In this document: piece after piece, positions 50,949 through 59,686 of the stretch
How the letters are laid out: the number at the start of each line of letters is the position of its first letter
How positions within the stretch are numbered: the stretch's first letter is position 1
Assembly (NCBI GenBank): GCA_946414315.1
Contig: CAMKNZ010000002.1
Location: 101,010 to 165,009, forward strand
DNA from: an uncultured Clostridia bacterium
Lineage (GTDB): Bacteria; Bacillota; Clostridia; Christensenellales; Aristaeellaceae
DNA: 64,000 bases
Direction of reading: 5' to 3'
The notes under the pieces: generated by a model
Database searches by the model: none
Seen by the model: only the letters and a program-made list of their open reading frames with translations
Told to the model about the DNA's origin: nothing
Translations under genes and position numbers: made by a program

Positions 50949-53513
50949 GTGAAAGATATATTCTTACTGGTTGACGGCAACAGCTTGATGCACCGCGCAT
51001 TCCATGCTTTGCCGGTCATGGACGCAGACGGCATCTACACTAATGCCATCTACGGCTTCCTCAGTATGCTCCTGAAGGTCATCAAGGAAGAGAACGTCCA
51101 GTACCTGGCCGTCTGCTTCGACGAGCACGGCCCGACCTTCCGCCATACGGTCTACGCCGACTACAAGGCCGGCCGACGGGAAACCCCGCCGGAACTGCGC
51201 CAGCAGTTCGGCACGATCCTCTCCCTCCTGGACGACATGGGCATCCGCCGCTTTTCTCTGCAGGGCTGGGAGGCGGACGACCTGCTGGGCACCCTGAGCC
51301 TGAAGGGCGCCGCTTCCGGCGTCACGCCGCTGCTGCTGACCGGAGACCGGGACGCGCTGCAGCTGGTGGGCGGCGGCACGGAACTGATGTTCACCCGCAA
51401 GGGCATCAGCGAAACGATCCGTTTCACCCCCTCCAAAGTATATGAAGAATATGGCTTTACGCCGGAACAGGTCACGGACTGGAAAGGCCTGGCCGGAGAC
51501 TCCAGTGACAACATCCCCGGCGTGCCGGGGGTGGGCGACAAGACGGCGGTGAAGCTCCTGCAGGAATACGGCACCCTGGAGGAAGTGCTGGCCAACGCGG
51601 ACAAGGTCAAAGGCAAGCTGGGCGAGAAGCTCGCCGCCTTTGCGGACCAGGCCCGTTTCAGCAAGGAACTGGCGACGATCCGCCGGGACGCGCCGGTGGA
51701 CTTCAGCCTCGGCGCCTGCGTGCTGCCGGACCTGAAGAAAGGAATCCCGGCGCTCTCGAAACTGAAGCTCAACAGCATCATCCGCCGCCTGGACGAAGCC
51801 GGGAGCGGTGAGGAAGCGGCGGCAAAGCCTGCGCTTTCCCCCATCCCGTTCGAACCGGCGGAATCCCTGAACAGCCGGAACGAGATCGTCTCCTGGCTGG
51901 AGGCGACAAAGAAACACGGCCCGCTGTGTGTCTATCTTTCCGATCTCAGTGTCTCCCTGGCGCGGGAGGGCGGAAAACGCGCAGAAATCAGCCTGGGAGG
52001 CGATCTTCTGACGCCCGGGCTGGATCCTGCGGAAGTTCTGGAAGCGCTGCTGACAGAATTACAACACGGGGACGGGATTGTCCATAACGGAAAGGCCCTG
52101 CTGCACCTGCTGGACCGGTTCGGGCTGAAGACGCCGGAAACCTTCGGCTGGGATACGATGCTGGCGGCCTACCTGCTGAACCCCCAGGAGAAGAGCTACC
52201 GCCTGGGCGCCCTGTGCCCGGACCTGCCGGAGGACGCGGGCACGCTGTGCGCGCTGGCCGCCTGGCAGCAGAAACAGGTGGAAGCGGACGGCATGACAAA
52301 GCTGATGCGCGAGGTCGAAATGCCGCTGAGCTTTGTGCTGTACCGGATGGAACGGGCTGGGTTCACGGTGGACACCGCCTTCCTGCGGGACCTGGGCGGC
52401 CGTTATACGGCGGAGATCAACGAAAAGCGGGACCAGGTGACCGCAGCGGCCGGACATCCCTTCAACCTGAACAGCACCCAGCAGCTGGGCGAAGTCCTGT
52501 TTGAGGAAATGAACCTGCCCCACGGCAAAAAGACCTCCAAGGGCTATTCCACCTCGGTGGAAGTGCTGGAAGGCCTGCGCTTTGACGCGCCGGACATCAT
52601 CGAACCGCTGCTGCGCTATCGCCAGCTGACCAAACTGAACAGCACCTATGTGGAAGGCCTGCTCCGCCTGGTGGACGGCAAGGGTCGGGTCCATTCCACC
52701 TTTGACCAGACTGCCACGGCCACCGGACGCATCTCCTCCTCGGAGCCGAACCTGCAGAACATTCCCGTGAGGACGGAGGAAGGAAAGGAAATCCGGGAGG
52801 CCTTCCTGCCCCGGGAGGGCTGGATCCTGCTGGACGCGGACTACAGCCAGATCGAACTGCGGCTGATGGCCCATTTCTCCGGGGATCCGGCGCTGATCGA
52901 CGCTTTCCGCAAGGGCGAGGACATTCACGCCCGCACGGCCAGCGAGATCTTCGACGTGCCGCCGGAATGGGTCACGCCGGAACTGCGCAGCCGGGCAAAG
53001 GCGGTGAACTTCGGCCTGATCTACGGCATCAGCGGCTTCGGCCTGAGCCGGAACACCGGCGTCAGCCGGAAAGAGGCCGCGGCGTTCATTGAAAAGTATT
53101 TCCGGACCTATCCGGGAGTGAAGCGCTTTATGGACCGGACCGCGTCGGAGGGCGCAGACCGGGGCTACGCCGAGACCCTGATGGGCCGGCGGCGCTACCT
53201 GCCTGAGCTGAAATCTCCCAAGGCGCCGATCCGGGAGTTCGGCAAACGGGCCGCCATGAACACGCCCGTGCAGGGCACGGCCGCGGACATCATCAAGCTG
53301 GCCATGGTCCGGATCGACCGGGCGCTGCGGGAAGCCGGGCTGCAGAGCCGGCTGATCCTGCAGGTGCACGACGAACTGCTGCTGGAATGCCCGCCGGAAG
53401 AGGCGGACCGGGCGGCGGAACTCCTGCGGGAGGCGATGGAAGGAGCTATCGAACTGTCGGTTCCGCTGGTGGCCGAGGTGCACCGGGGGGAAAACTGGGC
53501 GGAGGCAAAATAA
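50949..53513 (+). CDS. polA: DNA polymerase I (proofreading-inactive)
   Basis: An 854-residue repair and Okazaki-fragment polymerase. The 5' nuclease domain is complete (L-V-D-G-N-S-L-M-H-R-A, then G-V-P-G-V-G-D-K-T-A). The middle domain lacks the 3'-5' exonuclease acidic residues: no D-x-E at G-P-L-C-V-Y-L-S, and NxxxD reads H-N-G-K-A-L-L. The polymerase domain has motif A (D-A-D-Y-S-Q-I-E-L-R), the O-helix (K-A-V-N-F-G-L-I-Y-G) and motif C (V-H-D-E-L). Start GTG 50949 with a weak GGG-rich RBS. Confidence 0.96.
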   Translation: MKDIFLLVDGNSLMHRAFHALPVMDADGIYTNAIYGFLSMLLKVIKEENVQYLAVCFDEHGPTFRHTVYADYKAGRRETPPELRQQFGTILSLLDDMGIRRFSLQGWEADDLLGTLSLKGAASGVTPLLLTGDRDALQLVGGGTELMFTRKGISETIRFTPSKVYEEYGFTPEQVTDWKGLAGDSSDNIPGVPGVGDKTAVKLLQEYGTLEEVLANADKVKGKLGEKLAAFADQARFSKELATIRRDAPVDFSLGACVLPDLKKGIPALSKLKLNSIIRRLDEAGSGEEAAAKPALSPIPFEPAESLNSRNEIVSWLEATKKHGPLCVYLSDLSVSLAREGGKRAEISLGGDLLTPGLDPAEVLEALLTELQHGDGIVHNGKALLHLLDRFGLKTPETFGWDTMLAAYLLNPQEKSYRLGALCPDLPEDAGTLCALAAWQQKQVEADGMTKLMREVEMPLSFVLYRMERAGFTVDTAFLRDLGGRYTAEINEKRDQVTAAAGHPFNLNSTQQLGEVLFEEMNLPHGKKTSKGYSTSVEVLEGLRFDAPDIIEPLLRYRQLTKLNSTYVEGLLRLVDGKGRVHSTFDQTATATGRISSSEPNLQNIPVRTEEGKEIREAFLPREGWILLDADYSQIELRLMAHFSGDPALIDAFRKGEDIHARTASEIFDVPPEWVTPELRSRAKAVNFGLIYGISGFGLSRNTGVSRKEAAAFIEKYFRTYPGVKRFMDRTASEGADRGYAETLMGRRRYLPELKSPKAPIREFGKRAAMNTPVQGTAADIIKLAMVRIDRALREAGLQSRLILQVHDELLLECPPEEADRAAELLREAMEGAIELSVPLVAEVHRGENWAEAK

Positions 53514-53532
53514 GCCGGATCCCTTGAAAACA

Positions 53533-53561
53533 TTGACATAATGCGGCAAAAATGGTACATT
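53533..53561 (+). promoter_or_regulatory. Sigma-A promoter of the FakA-domain-like gene
   Basis: TTGACA (53533-53538), a 17-bp spacer, and TACATT (53556-53561). Confidence 0.8.
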
Positions 53562-53608
53562 GTGTCCGTTAAAGAAACGGATCCGGATGAGGAAGGAGAA
53601 ACACGGAA

Positions 53609-53860
53609 ATGCTCGAATTCAAGTTCGATACCCAGCTGCTGATCGAAGGACACGATCTGGATGAGGACGCCATCAACGAATATTTCACCACCCATTTCAA
53701 GGGCGACTGCCTGCTGGCTGTGGGCGATGACGAACTGATCAAGATCCACTATCATACCAACGAACCCTGGCAGGTGCTGGAATACTGCGCCAGCCTGGGC
53801 GAGATCTACGACATCGTCGTGGAGAACATGGAACGCCAGGAGCAGGGCCTGCAGGGCTGA
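53609..53860 (+). CDS. Small protein resembling a FakA/YloV (DAK-linked) subdomain
   Basis: An 83-residue protein. The pattern C-L-L-A-V-G-D-D-E-L-I-K-I-H-Y-H-T-N-E-P-x-x-V-L-E-Y followed by G-E-I-Y-D-I-V-V-E-N-M matches the region of fatty-acid kinase FakA that reads V-V-G-D-D-x-L-x-K-V-H-x-H-T-x-x-P-G-x-V-L-E-Y, but without the DhaL kinase domain. It has its own promoter and terminator, so it is a free-standing protein rather than a fragment of a broken gene. It may act as an adaptor; function unknown. Confidence 0.7.
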   Translation: MLEFKFDTQLLIEGHDLDEDAINEYFTTHFKGDCLLAVGDDELIKIHYHTNEPWQVLEYCASLGEIYDIVVENMERQEQGLQG

Positions 53861-53886
53861 GCCCTTTGACGGAAAAGGAATGGCTG

Positions 53887-53920
53887 CGGGGGAGACGCTG
53901 AAGCGACTCCCCCGTGTTTT
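53887..53920 (+). terminator. Intrinsic terminator of the small FakA-like gene
   Basis: CGGGGGAG (53887-53894) with CTCCCCCG (53907-53914), then TGTTTT. Confidence 0.8.
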
Positions 53921-53958
53921 GTACTCGGATTGTTTTTCTTTGTACTTCGATTGTTTTT
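53918..53958. repeat. Tandem 21-bp direct repeat over the livJ promoter
   Basis: TTTGTACTCGGATTGTTTTT (53918-53937) and TTTGTACTTCGATTGTTTTT (53939-53958), 18 of 20 identical, with exactly 21-bp period (two helical turns). The second copy overlaps the -35 (53951-53956). Likely a regulator-binding site. Confidence 0.65.
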
Positions 53959-54008
53959 TACCTATATTATAAGGTATACTGGTAAAACCAATCGGTAACG
54001 AGATTACC
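53951..54008 (+). promoter_or_regulatory. Promoter and small palindrome upstream of livJ
   Basis: TTGTTT (53951-53956), an 18-bp spacer, and TATACT (53975-53980). Downstream of the start site lies GGTAA-N5-TTACC (53994-54008), a possible operator. Confidence 0.6.
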
Positions 54009-54033
54009 TGTACAACTGAAGGAGGATTATCCC

Positions 54034-55197
54034 ATGAAGAAACTGATTGCACTGCTTCTGGCAGCCATGCTCCTGGTTCCCGCGTTCGCCCTGGCGGACA
54101 ACGTGATCAAAATCGGCGTGTTTGAGCCCTCTACCGGCGACAACGGCGCCGGCGGAAAGCAGGAGATCCTCGGCATCGAATATGCCAACAGCCTCGCTCC
54201 CACCGTCACCATCGGCGGTGAAGAGTACACCGTGGAACTGGTGATCGAAGACAACCAGTCCCTGACGGACAAGGCCATCTCCGCGGCGCAGTCCCTGGTC
54301 AGCAAAGACGTAGCCGTGGTGCTGGGCTCCTACGGTTCCGGCGTCTCCATGGCCGGCGGCGACGTTTTCGCTGAAGCGGGCGTGCCCGCCATCGGCGTCA
54401 GCTGCACCAACCCCAACGTAACCCTGCTGTGCGACTATTACTGGCGCATCTGCTTCCTGGATCCCTTCCAGGGCACCGTCATGGCGAACTTCGCCAAGGA
54501 ACTCGGCGCCAGCAAGGCGTATGTGCTGACCATGCTGGGTGAAGACTACGGCGTGGGCCTGGGCAAGTACTTCGTTGAAGCGTTCAAGGGCCTGGGCGGC
54601 GAAGTAATCGAAGAGAACTTCACCGAAGGCACCAGCGATTTCGCTGCTTACATCAACAACGCCGTTACGGGCGGCTGCGACGTGGTGTTCGCTCCCTGCG
54701 CGACCACCTATGCTGCCCTGATCATCGACCAGGCTGCGGCCCAGGGCGTGACCTTCCCGCTGCTGGCCGGCGACACCTGGGAAAACTCCGCGATCCTGAA
54801 CGCGGCCAAGGGCAAGGACATCAAAGTCTACTGCTCCACCTTCTTCGATGAGAACGACGACGCTGCCGCGGCAGCCGAGTTCGTTTCCGGCTTCAAGGCC
54901 TGGCTGAACGCCGACGGCAGCAAGCTGACCAACAACGGCGGCAACGACATCGTGGCTGCGGTTTCCGCCCTGGGCTTCGACGCTTACAACGTCGCCCTGG
55001 CTGCCATCAAGGCTGCGGACAGCGAGAAGGCTGCGGCGATCGCCGAAGCGCTCCCCGGCGTGACCTATGAAGGCGTAACCGGCGCCATCGCCTTTGACGA
55101 TGTCGGCGACGCCAAGAAGGACATGGCTTACATCAAGTTCGCCAATCCTGAGACCGGCGCCTTCGACTTCGTGAAGACCCAGAGCGTCGGACAGTAA
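54034..55197 (+). CDS. livJ: Branched-chain amino-acid-type ABC transporter, substrate-binding protein
   Basis: A 387-residue extracellular binding protein of the LivJ family (K-I-G-V-F-E-P-S-T-G-D-N-G at the mature N-terminus). The signal peptide is cleaved after A-L-A (about residue 21). There is no lipobox cysteine, which is unusual for a Gram-positive binding protein. First gene of livJHMGF; a long hairpin follows its stop. Ligand (Leu/Ile/Val, amide or urea) cannot be read from sequence. Confidence 0.93.
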   Translation: MKKLIALLLAAMLLVPAFALADNVIKIGVFEPSTGDNGAGGKQEILGIEYANSLAPTVTIGGEEYTVELVIEDNQSLTDKAISAAQSLVSKDVAVVLGSYGSGVSMAGGDVFAEAGVPAIGVSCTNPNVTLLCDYYWRICFLDPFQGTVMANFAKELGASKAYVLTMLGEDYGVGLGKYFVEAFKGLGGEVIEENFTEGTSDFAAYINNAVTGGCDVVFAPCATTYAALIIDQAAAQGVTFPLLAGDTWENSAILNAAKGKDIKVYCSTFFDENDDAAAAAEFVSGFKAWLNADGSKLTNNGGNDIVAAVSALGFDAYNVALAAIKAADSEKAAAIAEALPGVTYEGVTGAIAFDDVGDAKKDMAYIKFANPETGAFDFVKTQSVGQ

Positions 55198-55215
55198 CAT
55201 TCCGACTGAACACGG

Positions 55216-55248
55216 ACGGGGGCTGCTGCGGTGAGCAGCAGTCCCCGT
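55216..55248 (+). promoter_or_regulatory. livJ-livH intergenic stem-loop
   Basis: A 14-bp stem with one G-U pair (55216-55229 with 55235-55248), loop GGTGA, no T-run. Likely stabilises the livJ transcript so that binding protein exceeds permease, as in many transporter operons. Confidence 0.7.
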
Positions 55249-55296
55249 TTCCGTATCCGACTCCGCTGATCCATTCTCCAAGGAAAGGGGATCCCT

Positions 55297-56175
55297 ATGT
55301 TTGACACACTGCTTCCCTACCTGCTGGCCGGCATCTCCGTCGGCGGTCAGTATGCGCTGATCGCCGTGGGGTATACCCTGGTCTACGGTATCCTGCGCCT
55401 GATCAATTTTGCTCACGGCGATATCTTTACCGCGGCCGGCTTCTTTATGATCTACCTGACAGCCAGCCTGCCCATCGGCCTGTCCATCCCGCTGGTGATC
55501 ATCCTGACGGTGGCGCTGGGATTCACGGTGGAGCGGGTGGCCTATAAGCCGCTGCGCGCCGCGCCCCGCATGTCCATCATGATTTCCGCCATCGGCGTCA
55601 GCTATCTGCTGCAGAACCTGATGTGGTACATCACCGGCGGACTGGCGAAACAGTACCCGGTGCTTCCTGGCCTGTCGGAAACGATCAAAATCGGTTCCGC
55701 CACAACCAAGGTCGTTACGGTCGTAACGCCGGTGCTGACCATCGTGCTGGTGGTTGCGCTGGTGCTGCTGATCAACAGGACCAAGATCGGCATGGCGATG
55801 CGGGCAGTTTCCAAGGACTTTGAGACCAGCCAGCTGATGGGCATCAAGATCAACAACGTGATCTCGACTACGTTCATCATCGGTTCAGCCATGGCGGCCA
55901 TCGGCTCCATGCTGTACTTTACGAACTATACGGCGGTGACGCCCACCGTCGGCGCGATGCCGGGCCTGAAGGCTTTCGTGGCGGCGGTCTTTGGCGGAAT
56001 CGGATCCATTCCCGGCGCGATGATCGGCGCGCTGATCATCGGTATCTGTGAAAACCTGATCAAGGCGGCGGGCTGGACCGCGTTCTCCGACGCGTTCACG
56101 TTCGCCCTGCTGATTGTGGTGCTGCTGTTCCGGCCCACCGGCCTGTTCGGCGAAAAGACCACGGACAAGGTGTGA
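55297..56175 (+). CDS. livH: Branched-chain amino-acid ABC transporter permease LivH
   Basis: A 292-residue membrane permease. N-terminal Q-Y-A-L-I-A-V-G-Y-T-L-V-Y-G-I-L-R-L-I-N-F-A-H-G-D is the LivH signature; eight or so helices follow; the EAA-like loop precedes G-G-I-G-S-I-P-G-A. It ends 10 bp before the livM start. Confidence 0.95.
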   Translation: MFDTLLPYLLAGISVGGQYALIAVGYTLVYGILRLINFAHGDIFTAAGFFMIYLTASLPIGLSIPLVIILTVALGFTVERVAYKPLRAAPRMSIMISAIGVSYLLQNLMWYITGGLAKQYPVLPGLSETIKIGSATTKVVTVVTPVLTIVLVVALVLLINRTKIGMAMRAVSKDFETSQLMGIKINNVISTTFIIGSAMAAIGSMLYFTNYTAVTPTVGAMPGLKAFVAAVFGGIGSIPGAMIGALIIGICENLIKAAGWTAFSDAFTFALLIVVLLFRPTGLFGEKTTDKV

Positions 56176-56185
56176 GGTGATGAAC

Positions 56186-57262
56186 ATGAAAAAAGGAAAC
56201 TTACGGCTCATCATTTCCCTGGCTGTGGTGGCGCTGCTTTACGTGGGGGGCTGCCTGATCGAGCAGACGGCGGGGACCAAGTCCATGATCGTCACCGTGC
56301 TGCAGAAAGGCGCGGTTTATGCGCTGATCGCGGTCTCCATGAACCTGCTGAACGGCTTTACGGGCCTTTTCTCCCTGGGCCAGGCGGGCTTTATGCTCGT
56401 GGGCGCTTACAGCTATGCGATCCTGACGATCCCCATGGCCAAGCGTGCCGCGGTCTATCAGTACTATAACGGCGGCTGGGTGCAGTTCACCATCGGCGTG
56501 ATCCCGGCCCTGCTGGTTGCCGGCGTGATCGCTGCGCTCTTTGCCGCGCTGATCGGTCTGCCGGTGCTGCGGCTCAAGGGCGACTACCTGGCGATCGCGA
56601 CCCTGGGCTTTGCGGAGATTATCCGCGCCATCGTCCAGTGGGATACCATCGGCCCGCTGACCAACGGCTCCAACCTGCTGAAGACCTACCCGACGCTCAA
56701 GAACATTATGCCGGGCAACACGGTGCTGTTCACCTTCATCATTGTGGGAATCTGTATCGGGCTGATCCTGCTGCTGATCAATTCCACCTACGGGCGGGCT
56801 TTCAAGGCCATCCGGGACGACGAGGTCGCCGCGGAGGCCATGGGCATCAACCTGTTCCACCACAAGCAGATGGCCTTCGTCATCAGCAGCTTCTTTGCCG
56901 GCATCGGCGGCGCGCTGCTGGCGATGTACCAGGGCTCCCTGCAGGCGAACAGTTTCAAGAGTTCCATGACCTATGAAATCCTGCTGATCGTGGTGATCGG
57001 CGGCATGGGTTCCGTATCCGGCAGCATCATGGCTTCCTTCCTCTTTATTGCGTGCAGCGAATGGTGGCTGCGCTTCCTGGATGCCGAGACCATGCTGGGC
57101 GATTTCAAGGTGCCGCTGCTGGCGCCGGGCTTCCGCATGGTGGTCTTCGCCGTGGTGATCATGGTGGTCGTGCTCTTCTTCCGCAAGGGCATCATGGGTG
57201 ACCGGGAGCTCTGGGAGCTGGGCGGCCGCAGAGGGGCGAAAGGAGGCAGGAGCGTCAAATGA
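56186..57262 (+). CDS. livM: Branched-chain amino-acid ABC transporter permease LivM
   Basis: A 358-residue membrane permease; motifs N-L-L-N-G-F-T-G-L-F-S-L-G-Q-A-G-F and G-D-Y-L-A-I-A-T-L-G-F-A-E-I are LivM-typical. ATG 56186 is chosen because GAGGTG lies 6 bases upstream; ATG 56180 is too close to it. The upstream extension of the frame lies inside livH. Stop overlaps livG start (ATGA). Confidence 0.95.
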   Translation: MKKGNLRLIISLAVVALLYVGGCLIEQTAGTKSMIVTVLQKGAVYALIAVSMNLLNGFTGLFSLGQAGFMLVGAYSYAILTIPMAKRAAVYQYYNGGWVQFTIGVIPALLVAGVIAALFAALIGLPVLRLKGDYLAIATLGFAEIIRAIVQWDTIGPLTNGSNLLKTYPTLKNIMPGNTVLFTFIIVGICIGLILLLINSTYGRAFKAIRDDEVAAEAMGINLFHHKQMAFVISSFFAGIGGALLAMYQGSLQANSFKSSMTYEILLIVVIGGMGSVSGSIMASFLFIACSEWWLRFLDAETMLGDFKVPLLAPGFRMVVFAVVIMVVVLFFRKGIMGDRELWELGGRRGAKGGRSVK

Positions 57263-58122
57263 GCGAGAACAAGACAAACAGCAGCAACGTCCTGCGCCTG
57301 ACGGATATCACGATGCAGTTCGGCGGCGTCGTCGCCATCAACAACCTGTCCCTGGACGTGAACCAGGGCGAGATCGTTGCCCTGATCGGTCCCAACGGCG
57401 CCGGCAAGACGACGGCCTTCAACTGTGTCACCGGCGTGTACGAGCCCACCAACGGCATGGTGTATTTCCATGGCAAGCCCATCGTGGTGAACCATCCCCA
57501 GGGCAAGATGGTCAAGCAGTACGGCGGGATCAACGCCGACAAGTATAAGGACAGGAAACCGGTCGTCTATACCCCGGACAAGATCACCCGGATGGGCATC
57601 GCCCGGACCTTCCAGAACATCCGCCTGTTCAAGAGCCAGACCGCCTTTGAAAACGTGCTGATCGGCACCCATCTCCGGCGGACCAGCAATTTCCTGACCG
57701 CGACCTTCCGCCTCAACGCGAAGGAAGAGAAAGCCATGCGTGAGAAAGCCTGGAACCTGCTGGAGGAAGTAGGCCTGGCGGACGTGGGCAACGAACTGGC
57801 GACTTCCCTGCCTTACGGCAAGCAGCGCCGGCTGGAGATCGCCCGGGCCCTGGCCACCGAACCCACGCTCCTGCTGCTGGACGAGCCGGCGGCGGGCATG
57901 AACCCCCAGGAAACGGACGAGCTGGGCGAGTTCATTGTGGAGATCAAGAACAAGTTCGACCTGACGGTCTTCATGATCGAGCACCATATGAACCTGGTCA
58001 TGGACATCTCGGACCGGATCTATGTGCTGGACTTCGGCAAGCAGATCGCCGAAGGCACCCCGGAAGAGATCCAGAAAAACCCGGTCGTCATCGCGGCCTA
58101 TCTGGGGGTGGAAGAAGAATGA
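57259..58122 (+). CDS. livG: Branched-chain amino-acid ABC transporter ATPase LivG
   Basis: A 287-residue cytoplasmic ATPase. Walker A GPNGAGKTT, signature L-P-Y-G-K-Q-R-R-L (LivG-type variant), Walker B L-L-L-L-D-E-P, H-loop M-I-E-H-H. Contains a 20-30 residue insertion between the Walker A and Q-loop compared with E. coli LivG. Overlaps livF by 4 bp. Confidence 0.96.
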   Translation: MSENKTNSSNVLRLTDITMQFGGVVAINNLSLDVNQGEIVALIGPNGAGKTTAFNCVTGVYEPTNGMVYFHGKPIVVNHPQGKMVKQYGGINADKYKDRKPVVYTPDKITRMGIARTFQNIRLFKSQTAFENVLIGTHLRRTSNFLTATFRLNAKEEKAMREKAWNLLEEVGLADVGNELATSLPYGKQRRLEIARALATEPTLLLLDEPAAGMNPQETDELGEFIVEIKNKFDLTVFMIEHHMNLVMDISDRIYVLDFGKQIAEGTPEEIQKNPVVIAAYLGVEEE

Positions 58123-58838
58123 GCCTGCTGAAAGTAACGGATCTGGTGGTTTCCTACGGCGGCATCGAAGCCCTGAAGGGAATTTCCTTTGAAGTGGACG
58201 AAGGACAGATCGTGACCCTGATCGGCGCCAACGGCGCGGGCAAGAGCACGACCCTGCGGACCATCTCCGGCCTGGTGCAGCCCAAGGACGGCCGTATCTA
58301 TTTCGAAGGCCGGGACATCACCGACTACAATACCCAGAAGATCGTGGAAACCGGCATCGCCATGGTGCCTGAAGGCCGCCGCGTGTTCGCGAACCTGACG
58401 GTGCTGGAAAACCTGCGCATCGGCGCGTACCTGCGCAAGGACAAGGAAGTCATTGAGCAGGACATCAATTACGTTTACGACCTCTTTCCCCGGCTGAAGG
58501 AACGCTCCTGGCAGCTGGCGGGCACCCTGTCCGGCGGCGAGCAGCAGATGCTGGCCGTGGGCCGCGCGGTCATGACCCGGCCGAAGCTGATCATGATGGA
58601 CGAGCCCAGCCTGGGCCTGGCGCCCCTGGTGGTCAAGGATATCTTCAAGATCATCCAGACCCTGAAGAGCACCGGCATGACCGTGCTGCTGATCGAGCAG
58701 AACGCCAACGCCGCCCTGCACGCCTGCGATTACGCCTACGTCATGGAGACCGGCCGGATCACGACCAGCGGCACCGGCGACGAACTCCTTGCCAGCGAAG
58801 CGATCCAGGAAGCCTACCTGGGCAAAACGAATAAGTGA
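58119..58838 (+). CDS. livF: Branched-chain amino-acid ABC transporter ATPase LivF
   Basis: A 239-residue cytoplasmic ATPase. Walker A GANGAGKST, P-E-G-R-R-V-F-A-N-L (LivF-typical), signature L-S-G-G-E-Q-Q-M-L, Walker B L-I-M-M-D-E-P-S-L-G-L-A-P. Last gene of the liv operon; a hairpin follows. Confidence 0.96.
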   Translation: MSLLKVTDLVVSYGGIEALKGISFEVDEGQIVTLIGANGAGKSTTLRTISGLVQPKDGRIYFEGRDITDYNTQKIVETGIAMVPEGRRVFANLTVLENLRIGAYLRKDKEVIEQDINYVYDLFPRLKERSWQLAGTLSGGEQQMLAVGRAVMTRPKLIMMDEPSLGLAPLVVKDIFKIIQTLKSTGMTVLLIEQNANAALHACDYAYVMETGRITTSGTGDELLASEAIQEAYLGKTNK

Positions 58839-58852
58839 TGGCCGAAGGGGTC

Positions 58853-58879
58853 TTAGGGGGCGATCGGAAAGCCCCCTAA
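58853..58879. terminator. Stem-loop after livF
   Basis: TTAGGGGGC (58853-58861) with GCCCCCTAA (58871-58879); no T-run on the plus strand, so termination is probably incomplete or factor-dependent and the XRE gene may be partly co-transcribed. Confidence 0.5.
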
Positions 58880-58898
58880 AACCATATAAGGAGAAAAA

Positions 58899-59636
58899 AT
58901 GAGCAGACTAGGTGATCTGATCCGCACGGAGCGGATCAGACAGAAACTGTCCCCCAAACAGGTGGCCAAAAAGTGCGGCGTCAGCGAGAGCTACCTTCTC
59001 GCTGTCGAAGCCGGCACAAAGATCATCGCGGACGACCAGGCCCGCCGCATCCTGAAGACCATCGGCCTGAAACAGCAGACCGAGGCGGAGTTCACCCTGG
59101 ACGACATCGCCGCCACGGTGGACCTGGCCCAGGTGCAGCCCCGGATGGCCGCGGCGGTCCAGACCGCGAAGAAGCCGCCGAAGAAAGAGGCGGAGCTGGC
59201 AGCCTCCACCGAAGACGATGAGAGCGTGGCCGGCAGCGTCTGGCTGGACGCCCTGCAGAGCGTGCTCAAGCGGGTGCCGGTGATGAACGCGGTCATGAAA
59301 CCGGTCAGCTACCAGCTGGTGCCGGTGGAGAACGGCCGGATCGAGGGCGCGAACCCGGACAAGGTTTTCTTCTATCTTGCCCCGGACGACAGCATGCGGG
59401 GATTCCGCATCCACCGCGGTGACATCGTGCTGACCGTTCCGGCCCAGAGCCCGGTGGACGGCGCGATCATGCTCATGAATTACAAAGAGCACCGCTATCT
59501 CCGTAAGGTCAAGATCCTGGACGACCGCAGCGTGCTCCTCCAGTCCTACGACCGGGAGTACGAAGCCGAAACCGTCCCGATCAACGAGATCGGTTTCCTG
59601 GCCCGCTGTGTGAAAGTCACCTTTGAACTGGCATAA
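58899..59636 (+). CDS. XRE-family regulator with S24/LexA-like C-terminal domain
   Basis: A 245-residue protein. An N-terminal helix-turn-helix (residues 1-56: L-S-P-K-Q-V-A-K-K-C-G-V-S-E-S-Y-L) is followed by an Ala/Lys-rich linker and a peptidase S24-like fold (about 150-240) with Ser165 in D-D-S-M-R-G-F and the R-G-D-I-V strand. The position of the catalytic Lys appears as R-Y-L-R-K-V, so self-cleavage is doubtful. RBS AAGGAG. May regulate the liv operon or neighbours; inferred from position only. Confidence 0.85.
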   Translation: MSRLGDLIRTERIRQKLSPKQVAKKCGVSESYLLAVEAGTKIIADDQARRILKTIGLKQQTEAEFTLDDIAATVDLAQVQPRMAAAVQTAKKPPKKEAELAASTEDDESVAGSVWLDALQSVLKRVPVMNAVMKPVSYQLVPVENGRIEGANPDKVFFYLAPDDSMRGFRIHRGDIVLTVPAQSPVDGAIMLMNYKEHRYLRKVKILDDRSVLLQSYDREYEAETVPINEIGFLARCVKVTFELA

Positions 59637-59641
59637 AACAA

Positions 59642-59671
59642 AAGGCTCCGATGACGGAGCCTTTTTGTTTG
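59642..59671. terminator. Intrinsic terminator between convergent XRE and DUF1015 genes
   Basis: AAGGCTCCG (59642-59650), ATGA loop, CGGAGCCTT (59655-59663), then TTTTGTTT. Confidence 0.9.
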
Positions 59672-59686
59672 AGCCGTTCTGACCGG

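Noticed and set aside
59228..59240. LexA-type Ala-Gly cleavage site in the XRE/S24-like regulator
   Set aside because: It is 53 residues from the Ser, too far compared with LexA, and the catalytic Lys is uncertain; kept only as a remark.
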